Part shown: one piece after another, positions 1 to 7,757 of the stretch | Layout: every line of letters starts with the position of its first letter | Position numbering within the stretch: the stretch's first letter is position 1 | Assembly (NCBI GenBank): GCA_900321915.1 | Contig: ONXW01000243.1 | Location: 1-12,426 of the forward strand | DNA: 12,426 bases | Direction: 5' to 3' | From: an uncultured Eubacteriales bacterium | Lineage (GTDB): Bacteria; Bacillota; Clostridia; Lachnospirales; Lachnospiraceae | Notes under the pieces: generated by a model | The model's input: the letters and a program-made list of their open reading frames with translations, nothing else | Told to the model about the DNA's origin: nothing | Database searches by the model: none | Made by a program: the position numbers and the translations under genes

Positions 1-24
1 AATTATAGCGAATTCTTATCACTC

Positions 25-1800
25 TCAGGACTGCGGCGCGATGACAACCCCGCTTCCCGGGCCTGCCTGCATGCTCCCGGCATCCGTCACCTGGGACGCG
101 GCCTCCGGCGCCTGTACGCCCTCCGCGGGGGCGGACGGAACCGGAATCTCCGCACCCTCCGCGCTCTCTGTGCTCTCCGGCACCGCATAAACGGTCAGGG
201 CGCCGCTCGCGTCGGCCAGGTAAATTACGCCGTCCGCTTCCACCACGGTATTTGCAGCCATGGAACCGTCCTCCGCGAGATAATACAGGATGCCGCCGAT
301 GGTCTGCAGGCCGGTCATCATGCTTCCGTCTTCCGCGAAGCAGTACCATTTTCCGTCCATCTGCTTCCATCCCGTCGCCGGGCAGCCCTCCTGGTCAAAC
401 CAGTACATGCTCCCCGAAACCGCCTGCCATCCGGATGCCAGGGCGCCGGATTCCGTGAAATACCGCCGCTTCCCGTCCACATCCCGGAACCCGGTGGCCA
501 TCACACCGTCCTCCGCCAGGTAGTATCTGGCGCTGCCCTGGGTGAGCCATCCGGTCTGCATCCGGCCGGCATCATCCAGCCAGAACCATTTTCCGGCAGT
601 CCCGATCCACCCGGTGGCCATGGAGCCGTCGCTCCCGTGGAGATAATACCAGTCATTGCCGAGCTGGTGCCACCCGGTGGCCATCTTTCCGTTCTTCTCC
701 AGGTAATAGTACTTGCTGCCATCCTTGATCCACCCGGTCAGGGGCGTACCGTCCGCGCCGGCGAAATACCAGCTGCCGCCGTCGTTGAACCAGGTGTTTT
801 TCTGCATGACATGGTTCGCGTAGTAATAATCCTTCCCGCCGATGGTCCGCCAGGTGTTGGCGGGGATGACGGCGGTATAATCCTTATACAGGAAGTCGAT
901 ATCCACGTCCCCGCTGATTCCCGGGACGACGCCGGTATCGGATTTCTGCCACATGGTTGCCTTTTTATAGGTGTAGTCGTCCGCATACCTGGCAATCCAG
1001 ATATCATAATTGCCCAGTGTGGAAAGGTCCACCTTGTTGTTGATCCAGTACTCGTTGCAGTAGAGCATCGGATAGTATCCCGCGCTCTGGATTTTCCCCA
1101 GGAACGCGTTGACTATGCGGCTGATCTCCGTGCCTGAGAGAGTCCCCAGCGTTTCCGCGTCCTCCGCGTCATAGATGACCGGGAAGGAAATGGGATAATC
1201 CTTGATCAGGTTAAGGACAAAGTCCGCCTCCTGCTCCGCCATGGCCACAGAGGTGGCGGTCGAGTAGATATAGGCACCGATGCGGATCCCCTGTCCTGCC
1301 GCGCCCTCCGCGAAGGGCCGGAATGTGGCGTCCTCCGCCGTCCGGGACCGGGTGGCCAGGATGGCAAAGGAAATACCCGCGTTCTTCACCGCGCCCCAGT
1401 CTGAGACGCTGTTCCACCGGGACAGGTCAACGCCCTTCGCGATGGCCCCCAGCGCCTTCGCCTCTGCGTTTCCGGTCATGAGTGGCGTGGTGACGGCGCT
1501 TACGCCGCCGGGATAGGAAACCTGGCCATGGCTTACGACAAGGGCCTGCTCCGGCGTCTGCGCGCCGCCTGCCGCGGGCGCGCTGCTGTTCTGGGACGAG
1601 CCGCTGCCGGACGAACTTCCGGAAACTACCGTTACGCTGCCGGAAGCCGCGGTCCCGCCGGATCCTCCCGGTCCCTGGGATACGTCCACAGAAGCGCTGC
1701 CTCCGCTGCCGGGCCCCGCAAGTACGCTGATTGGCTGAATCGCCACCGTCGCGGCAAGGAGCGCCGCCGCCGCGGTATATTTCAATTTCTTTAACTTCAT
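25..1800 (-). CDS. Secreted GH25 lysozyme with C-terminal cell-wall-binding repeats
   Basis: Predicted secreted muramidase (glycoside hydrolase family 25) cutting the MurNAc-GlcNAc bond of peptidoglycan. Seen in the 591-residue product: a signal peptide (MKLKKLK, then an Ala/Leu-rich core, likely cleaved after VLA at residue 28); a Gly/Ser-rich linker at about 29-80; and a GH25 domain at about 122-308. The domain begins GVDLSRWN (D125), has the catalytic DxE in YDAED (D211, E213), and ends with MWQ (283-285) and VDID (299-302). About ten repeats of roughly 20 residues follow (about 315-540), pattern GW-x(5-8)-aromatic cluster-x-DGxMxT, typical of choline-binding-like cell-wall-binding modules. 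An acidic Pro/Ala-rich tail of about 50 residues ends the protein. The start is supported by GGAGG eight bases upstream. The enzyme may act in wall remodelling or lysis of other bacteria; the sequence does not decide. The gene lies behind the terminator that closes the upstream unit. Family call is firm; the wall ligand is unknown. Confidence 0.93.
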   Translation of the reverse strand: MKLKKLKYTAAAALLAATVAIQPISVLAGPGSGGSASVDVSQGPGGSGGTAASGSVTVVSGSSSGSGSSQNSSAPAAGGAQTPEQALVVSHGQVSYPGGVSAVTTPLMTGNAEAKALGAIAKGVDLSRWNSVSDWGAVKNAGISFAILATRSRTAEDATFRPFAEGAAGQGIRIGAYIYSTATSVAMAEQEADFVLNLIKDYPISFPVIYDAEDAETLGTLSGTEISRIVNAFLGKIQSAGYYPMLYCNEYWINNKVDLSTLGNYDIWIARYADDYTYKKATMWQKSDTGVVPGISGDVDIDFLYKDYTAVIPANTWRTIGGKDYYYANHVMQKNTWFNDGGSWYFAGADGTPLTGWIKDGSKYYYLEKNGKMATGWHQLGNDWYYLHGSDGSMATGWIGTAGKWFWLDDAGRMQTGWLTQGSARYYLAEDGVMATGFRDVDGKRRYFTESGALASGWQAVSGSMYWFDQEGCPATGWKQMDGKWYCFAEDGSMMTGLQTIGGILYYLAEDGSMAANTVVEADGVIYLADASGALTVYAVPESTESAEGAEIPVPSAPAEGVQAPEAASQVTDAGSMQAGPGSGVVIAPQS

Positions 1801-1826
1801 ATCATTAACCTCCGGAATATTTCGTC

Positions 1827-1867
1827 AAAAAAAGTCCGCCGCGGATAAAGCTTTTTCCGCGACAGAC
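1827..1867 (-). terminator. Rho-independent terminator downstream of the MATE gene
   Basis: On the minus strand a 12-bp stem (1856-1867 pairing with 1834-1845, two G-U pairs, otherwise Watson-Crick) encloses a 10-base loop and is followed by seven U residues (1827-1833). It lies 16 nt past the MATE stop codon and ends about 26 nt before the lysozyme start, so it also sits inside the lysozyme leader. Confidence 0.88.
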
Positions 1868-1869
1868 CT

Positions 1870-1899
1870 ATTATCTCAGATTTCAACCCGGAGTGTCTG
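1870..1899 (-). promoter_or_regulatory. Possible promoter for the lysozyme gene (weak)
   Basis: Minus strand: -35-like CAGACA (1894-1899), 18-nt spacer, extended -10 TGA-GATAAT (-10 at 1870-1875). The predicted start near 1863 falls inside the 5' arm of the terminator hairpin. The lysozyme leader has no better candidate, but the -35 match is poor and the element overlaps the end of the MATE gene. This is inference from sequence match only. Confidence 0.3.
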
Positions 1900-3268
1900 T
1901 GTTTTTGCTTACTTTTTTCTTAGACTTTCCCCTGCGAAAATAACGCACCGGTGAAAAAAAGTAATAATAAATAAAAAAGATGATCGATGTGGTGCTCCAC
2001 GAAATGGGATAGCTGGCAAGTATCGTGCGGATGTCCGGCGAGGCCGGAACCATCAGCGCAACCCAGACAACACGGAGAAGGCAGGTGCCGCACGCCGTGA
2101 TGACCAGGGCCGCCAGGCTGTCGCCGATCCCGCGGAGAGCGCCTGAGTACGCCTCCACCCCGGTGTACGTAATATAAAAAGGCGCCACGAAATGCAGGAT
2201 ATCCATTCCGATGGCGATCACCCCGGCATCCGTCGTGAACAGGCCGAACACCGTGCGCCCCGCCGTAAAGAGAAACGCGGTAATCACGACGGCTATGCCG
2301 GCCGCCATAGCCAGGCATTCGTGGACACCCCGGTGCAGCCGGTCTGTACGGCCCGCTCCGTAATTCTGCCCCACAAAGGTCGTGATGGCGATACCGAGCG
2401 CGTTCATGACCATCCAGTACACCGTATCAATCCGGAAGTAAGCCGCCCAGGCCGCCACGGTGTCTGTTCCCAGCGTATTCACCCTGCTCTGGATAAAGAT
2501 GTTGGAGACGGAATACATCACCGACTGCAGTCCCATCGGGAGACCGATGGCGATAACCCGGCGGACCATCGGAAAATGTACCCGTAGCCCCCGGAGCTCC
2601 AGGCGGTAGCATTCCCGTGTCATCATCAGGCACCCGAGGGAGAGGATGACGCTGAAGATCTCGGACAGGACCGTGGCCAGTGCCACGCCTGTGACGCCCA
2701 TCCCCAGGACCACCACAAACAGGAGGTCCAGCCCGATATTGACAAAGCAGGCCGCGATCAGGAAATACAGAGGGCGCTTTGAATCCCCCACGGCCCGGAG
2801 AATCCCGGAACCCATATTGTAGAGAAGGTTCGCCGTCACGCCCAGGAGGAAAATGGTCAGGTACCGCACCGAATCCTCCGTGATCTCCGCCGGCGTATTC
2901 ATCATCCTGAGCGCCGGGCGGATGAGCGGGAGTCCCGCGGCCGTCATGAAGACGCCGCAGCAGAAGGCAAATACAATCCCCGTGTGTACCGCGTCGCTGA
3001 CGCTGTCCTCCCTCCCGGCGCCGAAGTACTGGGAAATGAGGACGGAAACGCCGGAGGTCAGGCCGATGAAGAAAAATACCATCAGGTTGACCAGGAGCGT
3101 CGTGCTTCCCCCGACGGCAGCCAGGGCGTGTTTTCCCACAAACCGGCCCACAATGATGGCGTCCGCCGTATTATAGAGCTGCTGGAAAAATGTCCCGAAC
3201 AGGATCGGGAAAAAGAAACGGAGGATCTGCTTCCAGATTGTTCCCTCCGTGATATTTACGGAAGCCAT
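1883..3268 (-). CDS. MATE family multidrug/metabolite exporter
   Basis: Integral membrane protein of 461 residues, the usual length for a 12-helix MATE antiporter, which exports organic cations, drugs or metabolites in exchange for Na+ or H+. Seen: the family N-terminal signature around residues 21-54 (FGTFFQQLYNTADAIIVGR, then AAVGGS); many hydrophobic spans with short charged loops; and a second-half repeat of the first half containing GLPMGLQ and VGQNYGAGR, matching the two-bundle MATE fold. The C-terminus is a short Lys/Arg-rich cytoplasmic tail. The start has an AAAGGA-like site about 11 nt upstream, a little long, but no other in-frame start lies closer. It is the last gene of the asnA unit, 21 nt after the Xaa-Pro aminopeptidase gene, with a strong terminator behind it. 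The substrate cannot be read from sequence. Confidence 0.92.
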   Translation of the reverse strand: MASVNITEGTIWKQILRFFFPILFGTFFQQLYNTADAIIVGRFVGKHALAAVGGSTTLLVNLMVFFFIGLTSGVSVLISQYFGAGREDSVSDAVHTGIVFAFCCGVFMTAAGLPLIRPALRMMNTPAEITEDSVRYLTIFLLGVTANLLYNMGSGILRAVGDSKRPLYFLIAACFVNIGLDLLFVVVLGMGVTGVALATVLSEIFSVILSLGCLMMTRECYRLELRGLRVHFPMVRRVIAIGLPMGLQSVMYSVSNIFIQSRVNTLGTDTVAAWAAYFRIDTVYWMVMNALGIAITTFVGQNYGAGRTDRLHRGVHECLAMAAGIAVVITAFLFTAGRTVFGLFTTDAGVIAIGMDILHFVAPFYITYTGVEAYSGALRGIGDSLAALVITACGTCLLRVVWVALMVPASPDIRTILASYPISWSTTSIIFFIYYYFFSPVRYFRRGKSKKKVSKNTDTPG

Positions 3269-3289
3269 GCAGGCAAATGTCCTTTCCGC

Positions 3290-5101
3290 TTATAGTTCAA
3301 TCTCTCCCGCCGCCCTCTCAAGCCATTCCTTTTCTTCCTCCGTGAGGAGGGGGGAGATTTCCTCTTTAACCCTGCGGTGATATTCATTCAGCATCCGGAT
3401 ATCTTCCGCAGTCATCCACCGGGTATCGATGGCTGTAAGGTCCAGCGGGACCAGCGTCAGCGGCTCAAACTGGAGGAACCTGCCGAATCCGTTCCGGGGC
3501 CCCTCCGTGCAGAGAAGCAGGTTTTCCGTCCGGATACCGCATTTTCCCTCAATGTAGAGTCCCGGCTCATCGGAGGTCACCATACCCGCCGCAAAGGGCG
3601 CGTTGTCGCGCTCCAGGGTTTTCGGCGATACCCTGAACCGTATCGCCTGCGGCCCCTCGTGTACGGCGCCGAGATACCCGACCCCGTGCCCGGTCCCGTG
3701 GTTGAAATCCAGGCCCTCTTTCCACAGGGGCTCCCTGGCGGCATAGTCCAGCGTAAGTCCCCTCGTGCCCTCGCGGAACCTGGCGTTCATCAGCCGGAGA
3801 AACCCGACGGCCACAAGGGTAAAATACTTTTTCTCCTCTTCCGTAAGCGCCCCCAGCGCGACGGTCCGCGTGATGTCCGTGGTCCCCTCCAGGTACTGGC
3901 CGCCGGAATCCACCAGGTAAAGCCCCGAGGGAGAAAGCTTCCTGCTCCCTTTTTCCGGCGCCTCGTAGTGGCACATGGCGGCATTGTCCGAATAGGCCGA
4001 GATGGTCTCAAAGCTGGGGCCCAGGCACCCCTCCTGCTCCATGCGGAGTTCGTCCAGCTTCGCCGCGGCCTTCGCCTCATCCACATGCCCGCGCGGCACT
4101 TCCCTCTCAAGCCAGCGGAGGAAACGGATCACGGCGACCGCGTCCTTTTTGTGGCATTTCCGCATATTTTCCGCCTCGACGGCATTCTTCACCGCCTTCA
4201 TCCGGGTGGTGGGGTTGATGGCGTCCACGGGCCTGTTTTCTTCCGAGAGGGCCCTCCAGACATCCATGCTCACCCGCGCTTTCTCCAGAAGCACTTTCCG
4301 TCCCCGCATTTCCCGGACCGCCTCAAAAAAGCCCCGGTAGCCGCAGACCTCCGTCCCCAGCGATTCCAGGTACCGGAGGACGGGTCCGGGGAGACGGCTT
4401 TCGTCCGTAAACAGGCGGATGCGTTCCGTGCTCACCGCAAGAAACGCCAGGAATACCGGCGTACAGGGAATATCGTTCCCGCGGAGGTTAAGGAGCCAGC
4501 AGATGTCGTCCAGCGAGGTGAGGACATGGGTATCTGTCCCTCTCTTCTCCATTTCCTGCCTTAGCCGGCCAATCTTTTCCGAAGCCGGCTCCCCCGCGTA
4601 CTTCTCCTCCAGGATCCAGACCGGCTCCGCCGGCAGGGCCGGGCGGTCCTCCCAGACAGTCCCGATGAGATCCTTTCCGGCAGAGAATGTAATGCCCGGC
4701 AGGGCCTTCTCCAGACGCTCCGCCGTCTCTTCGCTGACGCAGCGGCCATCCATTCCCAGGACCATTCCTTCCTCCAGGGTGTCCTTCAGGAATTCCTCCA
4801 CAGTCGGCACATCAGGCTCCCCCATACGGTAAAGGCTGACTCCGGTGTCCCGCAGCTCCTCCGCCGCCTGGACGAAATACCTTCCGTCCGTCCAGAGTCC
4901 CGCACGGGAAGCGGTGATGACAGCCGTTCCCGCAGACCCGGTAAAACCGGTAATATATTCCCTGCACTTAAAAAAAGGCCCCACGTACTCGGAATCATGG
5001 TAGTCGGCGGTCCCGGCAAGCCAGGCGTCGATTCCCTCTTCTGCCATCCGTTCCCTCAGGGCCGCAATCCTTTCCCTGATCGTCTTTCTGTCAGTCGCCA
5101 T
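3290..5101 (-). CDS. Xaa-Pro aminopeptidase, M24B family, three-domain type
   Basis: Cytoplasmic metallopeptidase releasing the N-terminal residue from peptides whose second residue is proline. Numbered from the chosen start the protein has 603 residues, matching the long XPNPEP1-like form. Order: N-terminal creatinase-type domain (about 5-150, with GFTGSAGTAV and WTDGRYFVQAAEEL), a second creatinase-like domain (about 160-305), the pita-bread catalytic domain (about 315-540) and a short M24 C-terminal domain. All five expected metal ligands are visible: D398 (VDSGG), D409 (TTDITR), H472 (GHGVG), E512 (SDEPGLYIEG) and E526 (IRTENLL). The reading frame is open a further 19 codons upstream, but that stretch lies inside the flavoprotein gene, looks unlike the family N-terminus, and the ATG at 5101 has AGGAAA five bases upstream. 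The start overlaps the preceding gene by 11 nt, suggesting translational coupling. Confidence 0.93.
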   Translation of the reverse strand: MATDRKTIRERIAALRERMAEEGIDAWLAGTADYHDSEYVGPFFKCREYITGFTGSAGTAVITASRAGLWTDGRYFVQAAEELRDTGVSLYRMGEPDVPTVEEFLKDTLEEGMVLGMDGRCVSEETAERLEKALPGITFSAGKDLIGTVWEDRPALPAEPVWILEEKYAGEPASEKIGRLRQEMEKRGTDTHVLTSLDDICWLLNLRGNDIPCTPVFLAFLAVSTERIRLFTDESRLPGPVLRYLESLGTEVCGYRGFFEAVREMRGRKVLLEKARVSMDVWRALSEENRPVDAINPTTRMKAVKNAVEAENMRKCHKKDAVAVIRFLRWLEREVPRGHVDEAKAAAKLDELRMEQEGCLGPSFETISAYSDNAAMCHYEAPEKGSRKLSPSGLYLVDSGGQYLEGTTDITRTVALGALTEEEKKYFTLVAVGFLRLMNARFREGTRGLTLDYAAREPLWKEGLDFNHGTGHGVGYLGAVHEGPQAIRFRVSPKTLERDNAPFAAGMVTSDEPGLYIEGKCGIRTENLLLCTEGPRNGFGRFLQFEPLTLVPLDLTAIDTRWMTAEDIRMLNEYHRRVKEEISPLLTEEEKEWLERAAGEIEL

Positions 5102-6548
5102 GCCGCTTTCCTGTTTCCTCCCCGTCTTCTGACAGCGCGTCGCCGATCGCCTTGGCAACTGCCTCCCCGTAGGTCGGGTAGGCCCGCATGGCCATCTGCA
5201 GCTGGTACGCCGTCAGTCCGTTGGCGATGGCCGTTGCCATCTCCCCAATCATGTCGGTCGCCCGGGGGCACATTATCTGGGCACCCACCAGGGTGTTGGT
5301 GTACTTTTCGAACAGAAGCTTCACGAATCCCCGCATCTCATCCGACAGGACAGATTTTCCGTTCTCCCGCATCATGGCGATCCCGGTTTTGACCTGCATG
5401 TTGTAGGTTGCCGCATCCTGCCCGGAGAATCCGACGGAGGCGATCTCCGGGTCGGAAAAGATACACATGGGAACCAGCGGCAGCGGCACGTACATACCGT
5501 TCGGGACCACGGAGAGCTGGAGCCTGTGCCCCTTCTTCGCGAAATGCTCAACCAGATAGGCGGCCTGGGAAGCCGCTACATGGGCCAGGCGCATTCTGGA
5601 CACCGTATCTCCGAGGGCGAAGACATTTTCCTGGGTTGTACGGTAGGGTGCCCGGATTACGGGCCTTCCGTTCTTGTCCAGCTGCACCTCGCAGTCCTCC
5701 GCCAGGACCTCATCCATCTGCGGGCGCCGGCCCGCCGAGATGAGGACCCGGTCCGCCGGTATCCTGCAGGTTTTCCCGCCCTTGCGGTACTCCACCTCCA
5801 CAGGGCCGCCGCCGTCCCCGGTCTCATAGATGCCCTTCACGTGGACGCCGCACAGGACGCTGATGCCCTTGTCCTCCAGGCTTTCCTGCAGCTCGCAGGA
5901 GATGGTTTCATCCATGTTGTCCAGGAGCCGGGAGCTCATCTCCAGCATCGTCACCTCAGATCCCAGGGTCCCGTAGATGGTTGCCAGCTCCACGCCGATC
6001 ACGCCGCCCCCGATCACCACCAGGCGGTCATAATTCCACTCTGATGCTGCCAGGAGGGCTTTGCTCGTCATTACCTGGGGCAGGTCGATTCCCGGAATCT
6101 TCGGAATCACCGGTCTCGCCCCGTTGGCCAGGATCACCCGGTCCCCCCGGACGTATTCCGTGCCGGCAGCCGTCTGGATCTCCACAAGGTTTCCCCGGTG
6201 GAGCCTGCCGGTTCCGTGGATAATCTCTGCGCCGCTCTTCTCCAGCCGGTCCATCACCTGCTTCCGGAGCTTTCTCACATTCTCTTCCTTGTACTTCTGA
6301 AGCCCCGCGTAATCAAAGGAGACACTTCCGGCGGAAATGCCGAACCGGGAACTCTTTTTGATGTCACGGTAGACACCCGTTGCCTGGAGCAGGGACTTTG
6401 CCGGCACACAGCCCGTATTGATGCAGGCCCCGCCGATCTCATTCTTCTCCACCAGAACCGTGTGCATGCCGAGGCGGGCGGCATGTTCCGCCGCCGTATA
6501 TCCCCCCGGTCCACCTCCGATAATGACCAAATCATAGCGGTCTGCCAT
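5091..6548 (-). CDS. Dihydrolipoyl dehydrogenase-like FAD/NAD disulfide oxidoreductase (His replaced by Tyr)
   Basis: A 485-residue class I pyridine nucleotide-disulfide oxidoreductase. Seen: FAD-binding GGGPGG at 11-16; redox disulfide C42/C47 in ACINTGCVPAKSL; NAD-binding GGGVIG at 180-185 with an acidic residue (E203) ending the second strand of that fold, which favours NAD over NADP; second FAD motif ALGD at 311-314; DPEIASVG at 366-373; and a C-terminal dimerisation domain. In lipoamide dehydrogenases that domain carries the catalytic His of the HPT....E motif. Here the segment reads AYPTYGE (456-462), so the His is Tyr457 and Glu462 is kept. MerA and SthA relatives also have Tyr there. 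No lipoyl-domain, PDH E1/E2 or glycine-cleavage gene is in view, so the lipoamide function is uncertain; another disulfide or quinone/NADH reductase is possible. It starts 21 nt after asnA with a GGGGG-rich binding site, and overlaps the next gene. Confidence 0.85.
   Translation of the reverse strand: MADRYDLVIIGGGPGGYTAAEHAARLGMHTVLVEKNEIGGACINTGCVPAKSLLQATGVYRDIKKSSRFGISAGSVSFDYAGLQKYKEENVRKLRKQVMDRLEKSGAEIIHGTGRLHRGNLVEIQTAAGTEYVRGDRVILANGARPVIPKIPGIDLPQVMTSKALLAASEWNYDRLVVIGGGVIGVELATIYGTLGSEVTMLEMSSRLLDNMDETISCELQESLEDKGISVLCGVHVKGIYETGDGGGPVEVEYRKGGKTCRIPADRVLISAGRRPQMDEVLAEDCEVQLDKNGRPVIRAPYRTTQENVFALGDTVSRMRLAHVAASQAAYLVEHFAKKGHRLQLSVVPNGMYVPLPLVPMCIFSDPEIASVGFSGQDAATYNMQVKTGIAMMRENGKSVLSDEMRGFVKLLFEKYTNTLVGAQIMCPRATDMIGEMATAIANGLTAYQLQMAMRAYPTYGEAVAKAIGDALSEDGEETGKRHGD
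5107..5112 (-). promoter_or_regulatory. Ribosome binding site deciding the Xaa-Pro aminopeptidase start
   Basis: Minus-strand AGGAAA lies five bases before the ATG at 5101 and within the last codons of the flavoprotein gene. It supports 5101 over the upstream in-frame ATG at 5158. Confidence 0.6.
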
Positions 6549-6569
6549 AAGCTTCCCCCTGCCTGTTTT

Positions 6570-7580
6570 TTACAGAAGATGAATGTGATGCTCTTCCGCC
6601 GTCGCGCGGACGCCGTCCGGCCACACAGAAGACTGCACTTCCCCGATATGGGCCTTCCGCAGGAAGAACATGCAGATTCTGGACTGGCCGATGCCGCCGC
6701 CGATGGTCAGCGGAAGCCTTCCCTCCAGGAGTGCCTTCTGGAAAGGCAGCCCCGCACGGTCCTCACAGCCTGCTTTCTTCAGCTGGGACGCCAGGGACCG
6801 CTCATCCACGCGGATTCCCATGGAGGACAGCTCCAGCGCAATGTCAAGGACGGGATAATACACGATGATATCCCCGTTCAGCGCCCAGTCGTCATAGTCC
6901 GGCGCCCTGCCGTCATGCCTTTCGCCGGAGCGCAGCCTGTCGCCTATCTGCTCGATGAAAACGGCGCCGTGCAGCTTTGCCGCCTTATATTCCCTCTCCT
7001 TCGGGGTAAGATCCGGATACTGGTCCTCCAGCTCCTGGGAGGTTACAAAGGTGATGTCGTTGGGCAGGACCCTGCCGATATAATCATATTCATAGGCCAT
7101 ATAGTCCTCTGTCACCTTCAGGGCCTTGTACACGGCGTGCACTGTCTCCTCCAGGAAACGGACAGTCCTGTCATTCCTGGTGATGACCTTCTCCCAGTCC
7201 CACTGATCCACGTAGATAGAATGGATGTTGTCCGTCTCCTCATCCCGCCGGATGGCGCTCATGTCCGTATAAATGCCCTCGCCGGGCTCAAATCCGTACT
7301 CCTTCAGGGCATAGCGCTTCCATTTCGCCAGGGACTGGACCACCTCGGCCGGGCGGTCTTCCTGCTCGCCGACGCCGAAGGATACCGGGCGCTCCACGCC
7401 GTTCAGGTTATCGTTCATTCCCGTTTCCGGCCACACAAACAGCGGGGCGGACACGCGGGAAAGGTTCAGCTGCTTCGCCAGCTCCCTCTGGAAAAAATCT
7501 TTGATAACCTTGATGGCCGCCTGGGTCTCCCGCAGCGAAAGAATCGGCTTATACCCTTCCGGGATGATCAAATGTTCCAT
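6570..7580 (-). CDS. asnA: Aspartate-ammonia ligase (ammonia-dependent asparagine synthetase)
   Basis: Cytoplasmic enzyme making L-asparagine from aspartate, ammonia and ATP (giving AMP and PPi), related in fold to the class II aspartyl-tRNA synthetase core. From the chosen start it has 336 residues, close to the roughly 330 of E. coli AsnA. Diagnostic segments seen: GVERPVSF (61-68), [10 protein letters not shown] (121-130), RAPDYDDW (225-232), GGGIGQSR (294-301) and [11 protein letters not shown] (311-321). The start at 7580 is chosen because GGAGGT lies five bases upstream and [10 protein letters not shown] matches the family N-terminus; the ATG eight codons earlier has no Shine-Dalgarno sequence. 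First gene of a four-gene minus-strand unit, with its promoter at 7629-7657 and a predicted leader of only about 40 nt, too short for the T-box found before asnA in some Firmicutes. Identity is firm. Confidence 0.96.
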   Translation of the reverse strand: MEHLIIPEGYKPILSLRETQAAIKVIKDFFQRELAKQLNLSRVSAPLFVWPETGMNDNLNGVERPVSFGVGEQEDRPAEVVQSLAKWKRYALKEYGFEPGEGIYTDMSAIRRDEETDNIHSIYVDQWDWEKVITRNDRTVRFLEETVHAVYKALKVTEDYMAYEYDYIGRVLPNDITFVTSQELEDQYPDLTPKEREYKAAKLHGAVFIEQIGDRLRSGERHDGRAPDYDDWALNGDIIVYYPVLDIALELSSMGIRVDERSLASQLKKAGCEDRAGLPFQKALLEGRLPLTIGGGIGQSRICMFFLRKAHIGEVQSSVWPDGVRATAEEHHIHLL

Positions 7581-7585
7581 TCTGT

Positions 7586-7591
7586 ACCTCC
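7586..7591 (-). promoter_or_regulatory. Ribosome binding site deciding the asnA start
   Basis: Minus-strand GGAGGT five bases before the ATG at 7580. The competing in-frame ATG at 7604 is preceded only by A/T-rich sequence. Confidence 0.8.
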
Positions 7592-7628
7592 GTGTAGAAA
7601 TCATTTTTCATTTATCATTATCTGTACA

Positions 7629-7657
7629 GTTATAGCAGACATGGCCGGAATCCGCAA
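7629..7657 (-). promoter_or_regulatory. Promoter of the asnA unit
   Basis: Minus strand: -35 TTGCGG (7652-7657), 17-nt spacer, -10 TATAAC (7629-7634). The predicted start is near 7622, giving a leader of about 42 nt. It is divergent from the tRNA promoter, and its -35 lies between the arms of the inverted repeat at 7643-7679. Confidence 0.6.
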
Positions 7658-7679
7658 TACCGCAGAATACTTCCCGGCC
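7643..7679. repeat. Inverted repeat spanning the asnA -35 region
   Basis: Left arm GGCCGGAA (7643-7650) and right arm TTCCCGGCC (7671-7679) are complementary apart from one bulged base, separated by 20 nt. The central part holds two CCGC copies (7652-7655 and 7660-7663 region). The repeat surrounds the asnA -35 element, so it could be an operator. It is not followed by a T-run in the right place for a terminator. Confidence 0.45.
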
Positions 7680-7709
7680 CGTTCATCACTTATTTTTTTA
7701 CAAAACTGA

Positions 7710-7738
7710 TTGACCTTTCGGGATAAAGTCAGTATAAT
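7710..7738 (+). promoter_or_regulatory. Promoter of tRNA-Pro
   Basis: TTGACC (7710-7715), 17-nt spacer, TATAAT (7733-7738): five of six at -35 and a perfect -10. The predicted start is near 7745, about 13 nt before the mature tRNA. It is the strongest promoter in the window, as expected for a stable RNA gene. Confidence 0.88.
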
Positions 7739-7757
7739 GTAATTCGCGTATGAAAAA

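Noticed and set aside
5102..5158. Longer N-terminus for the Xaa-Pro aminopeptidase starting at 5158
   Set aside because: The extra 19 residues lie inside the flavoprotein gene and do not resemble the family; AGGAAA before 5101 marks the better start.
5091..6548. Calling the flavoprotein a mercuric reductase because of the Tyr
   Set aside because: There is no N-terminal heavy-metal domain, no C-terminal Cys pair and no mer genes nearby.
7581..7628. T-box leader for asnA
   Set aside because: The predicted leader is only about 42 nt and contains no T-box sequence or specifier stem.
6198..7709. 503-codon plus-strand open frame antisense to asnA and the flavoprotein gene
   Set aside because: It is fully antisense to well-conserved genes, lacks recognisable domains and is the kind of long shadow frame that GC-rich coding DNA produces.
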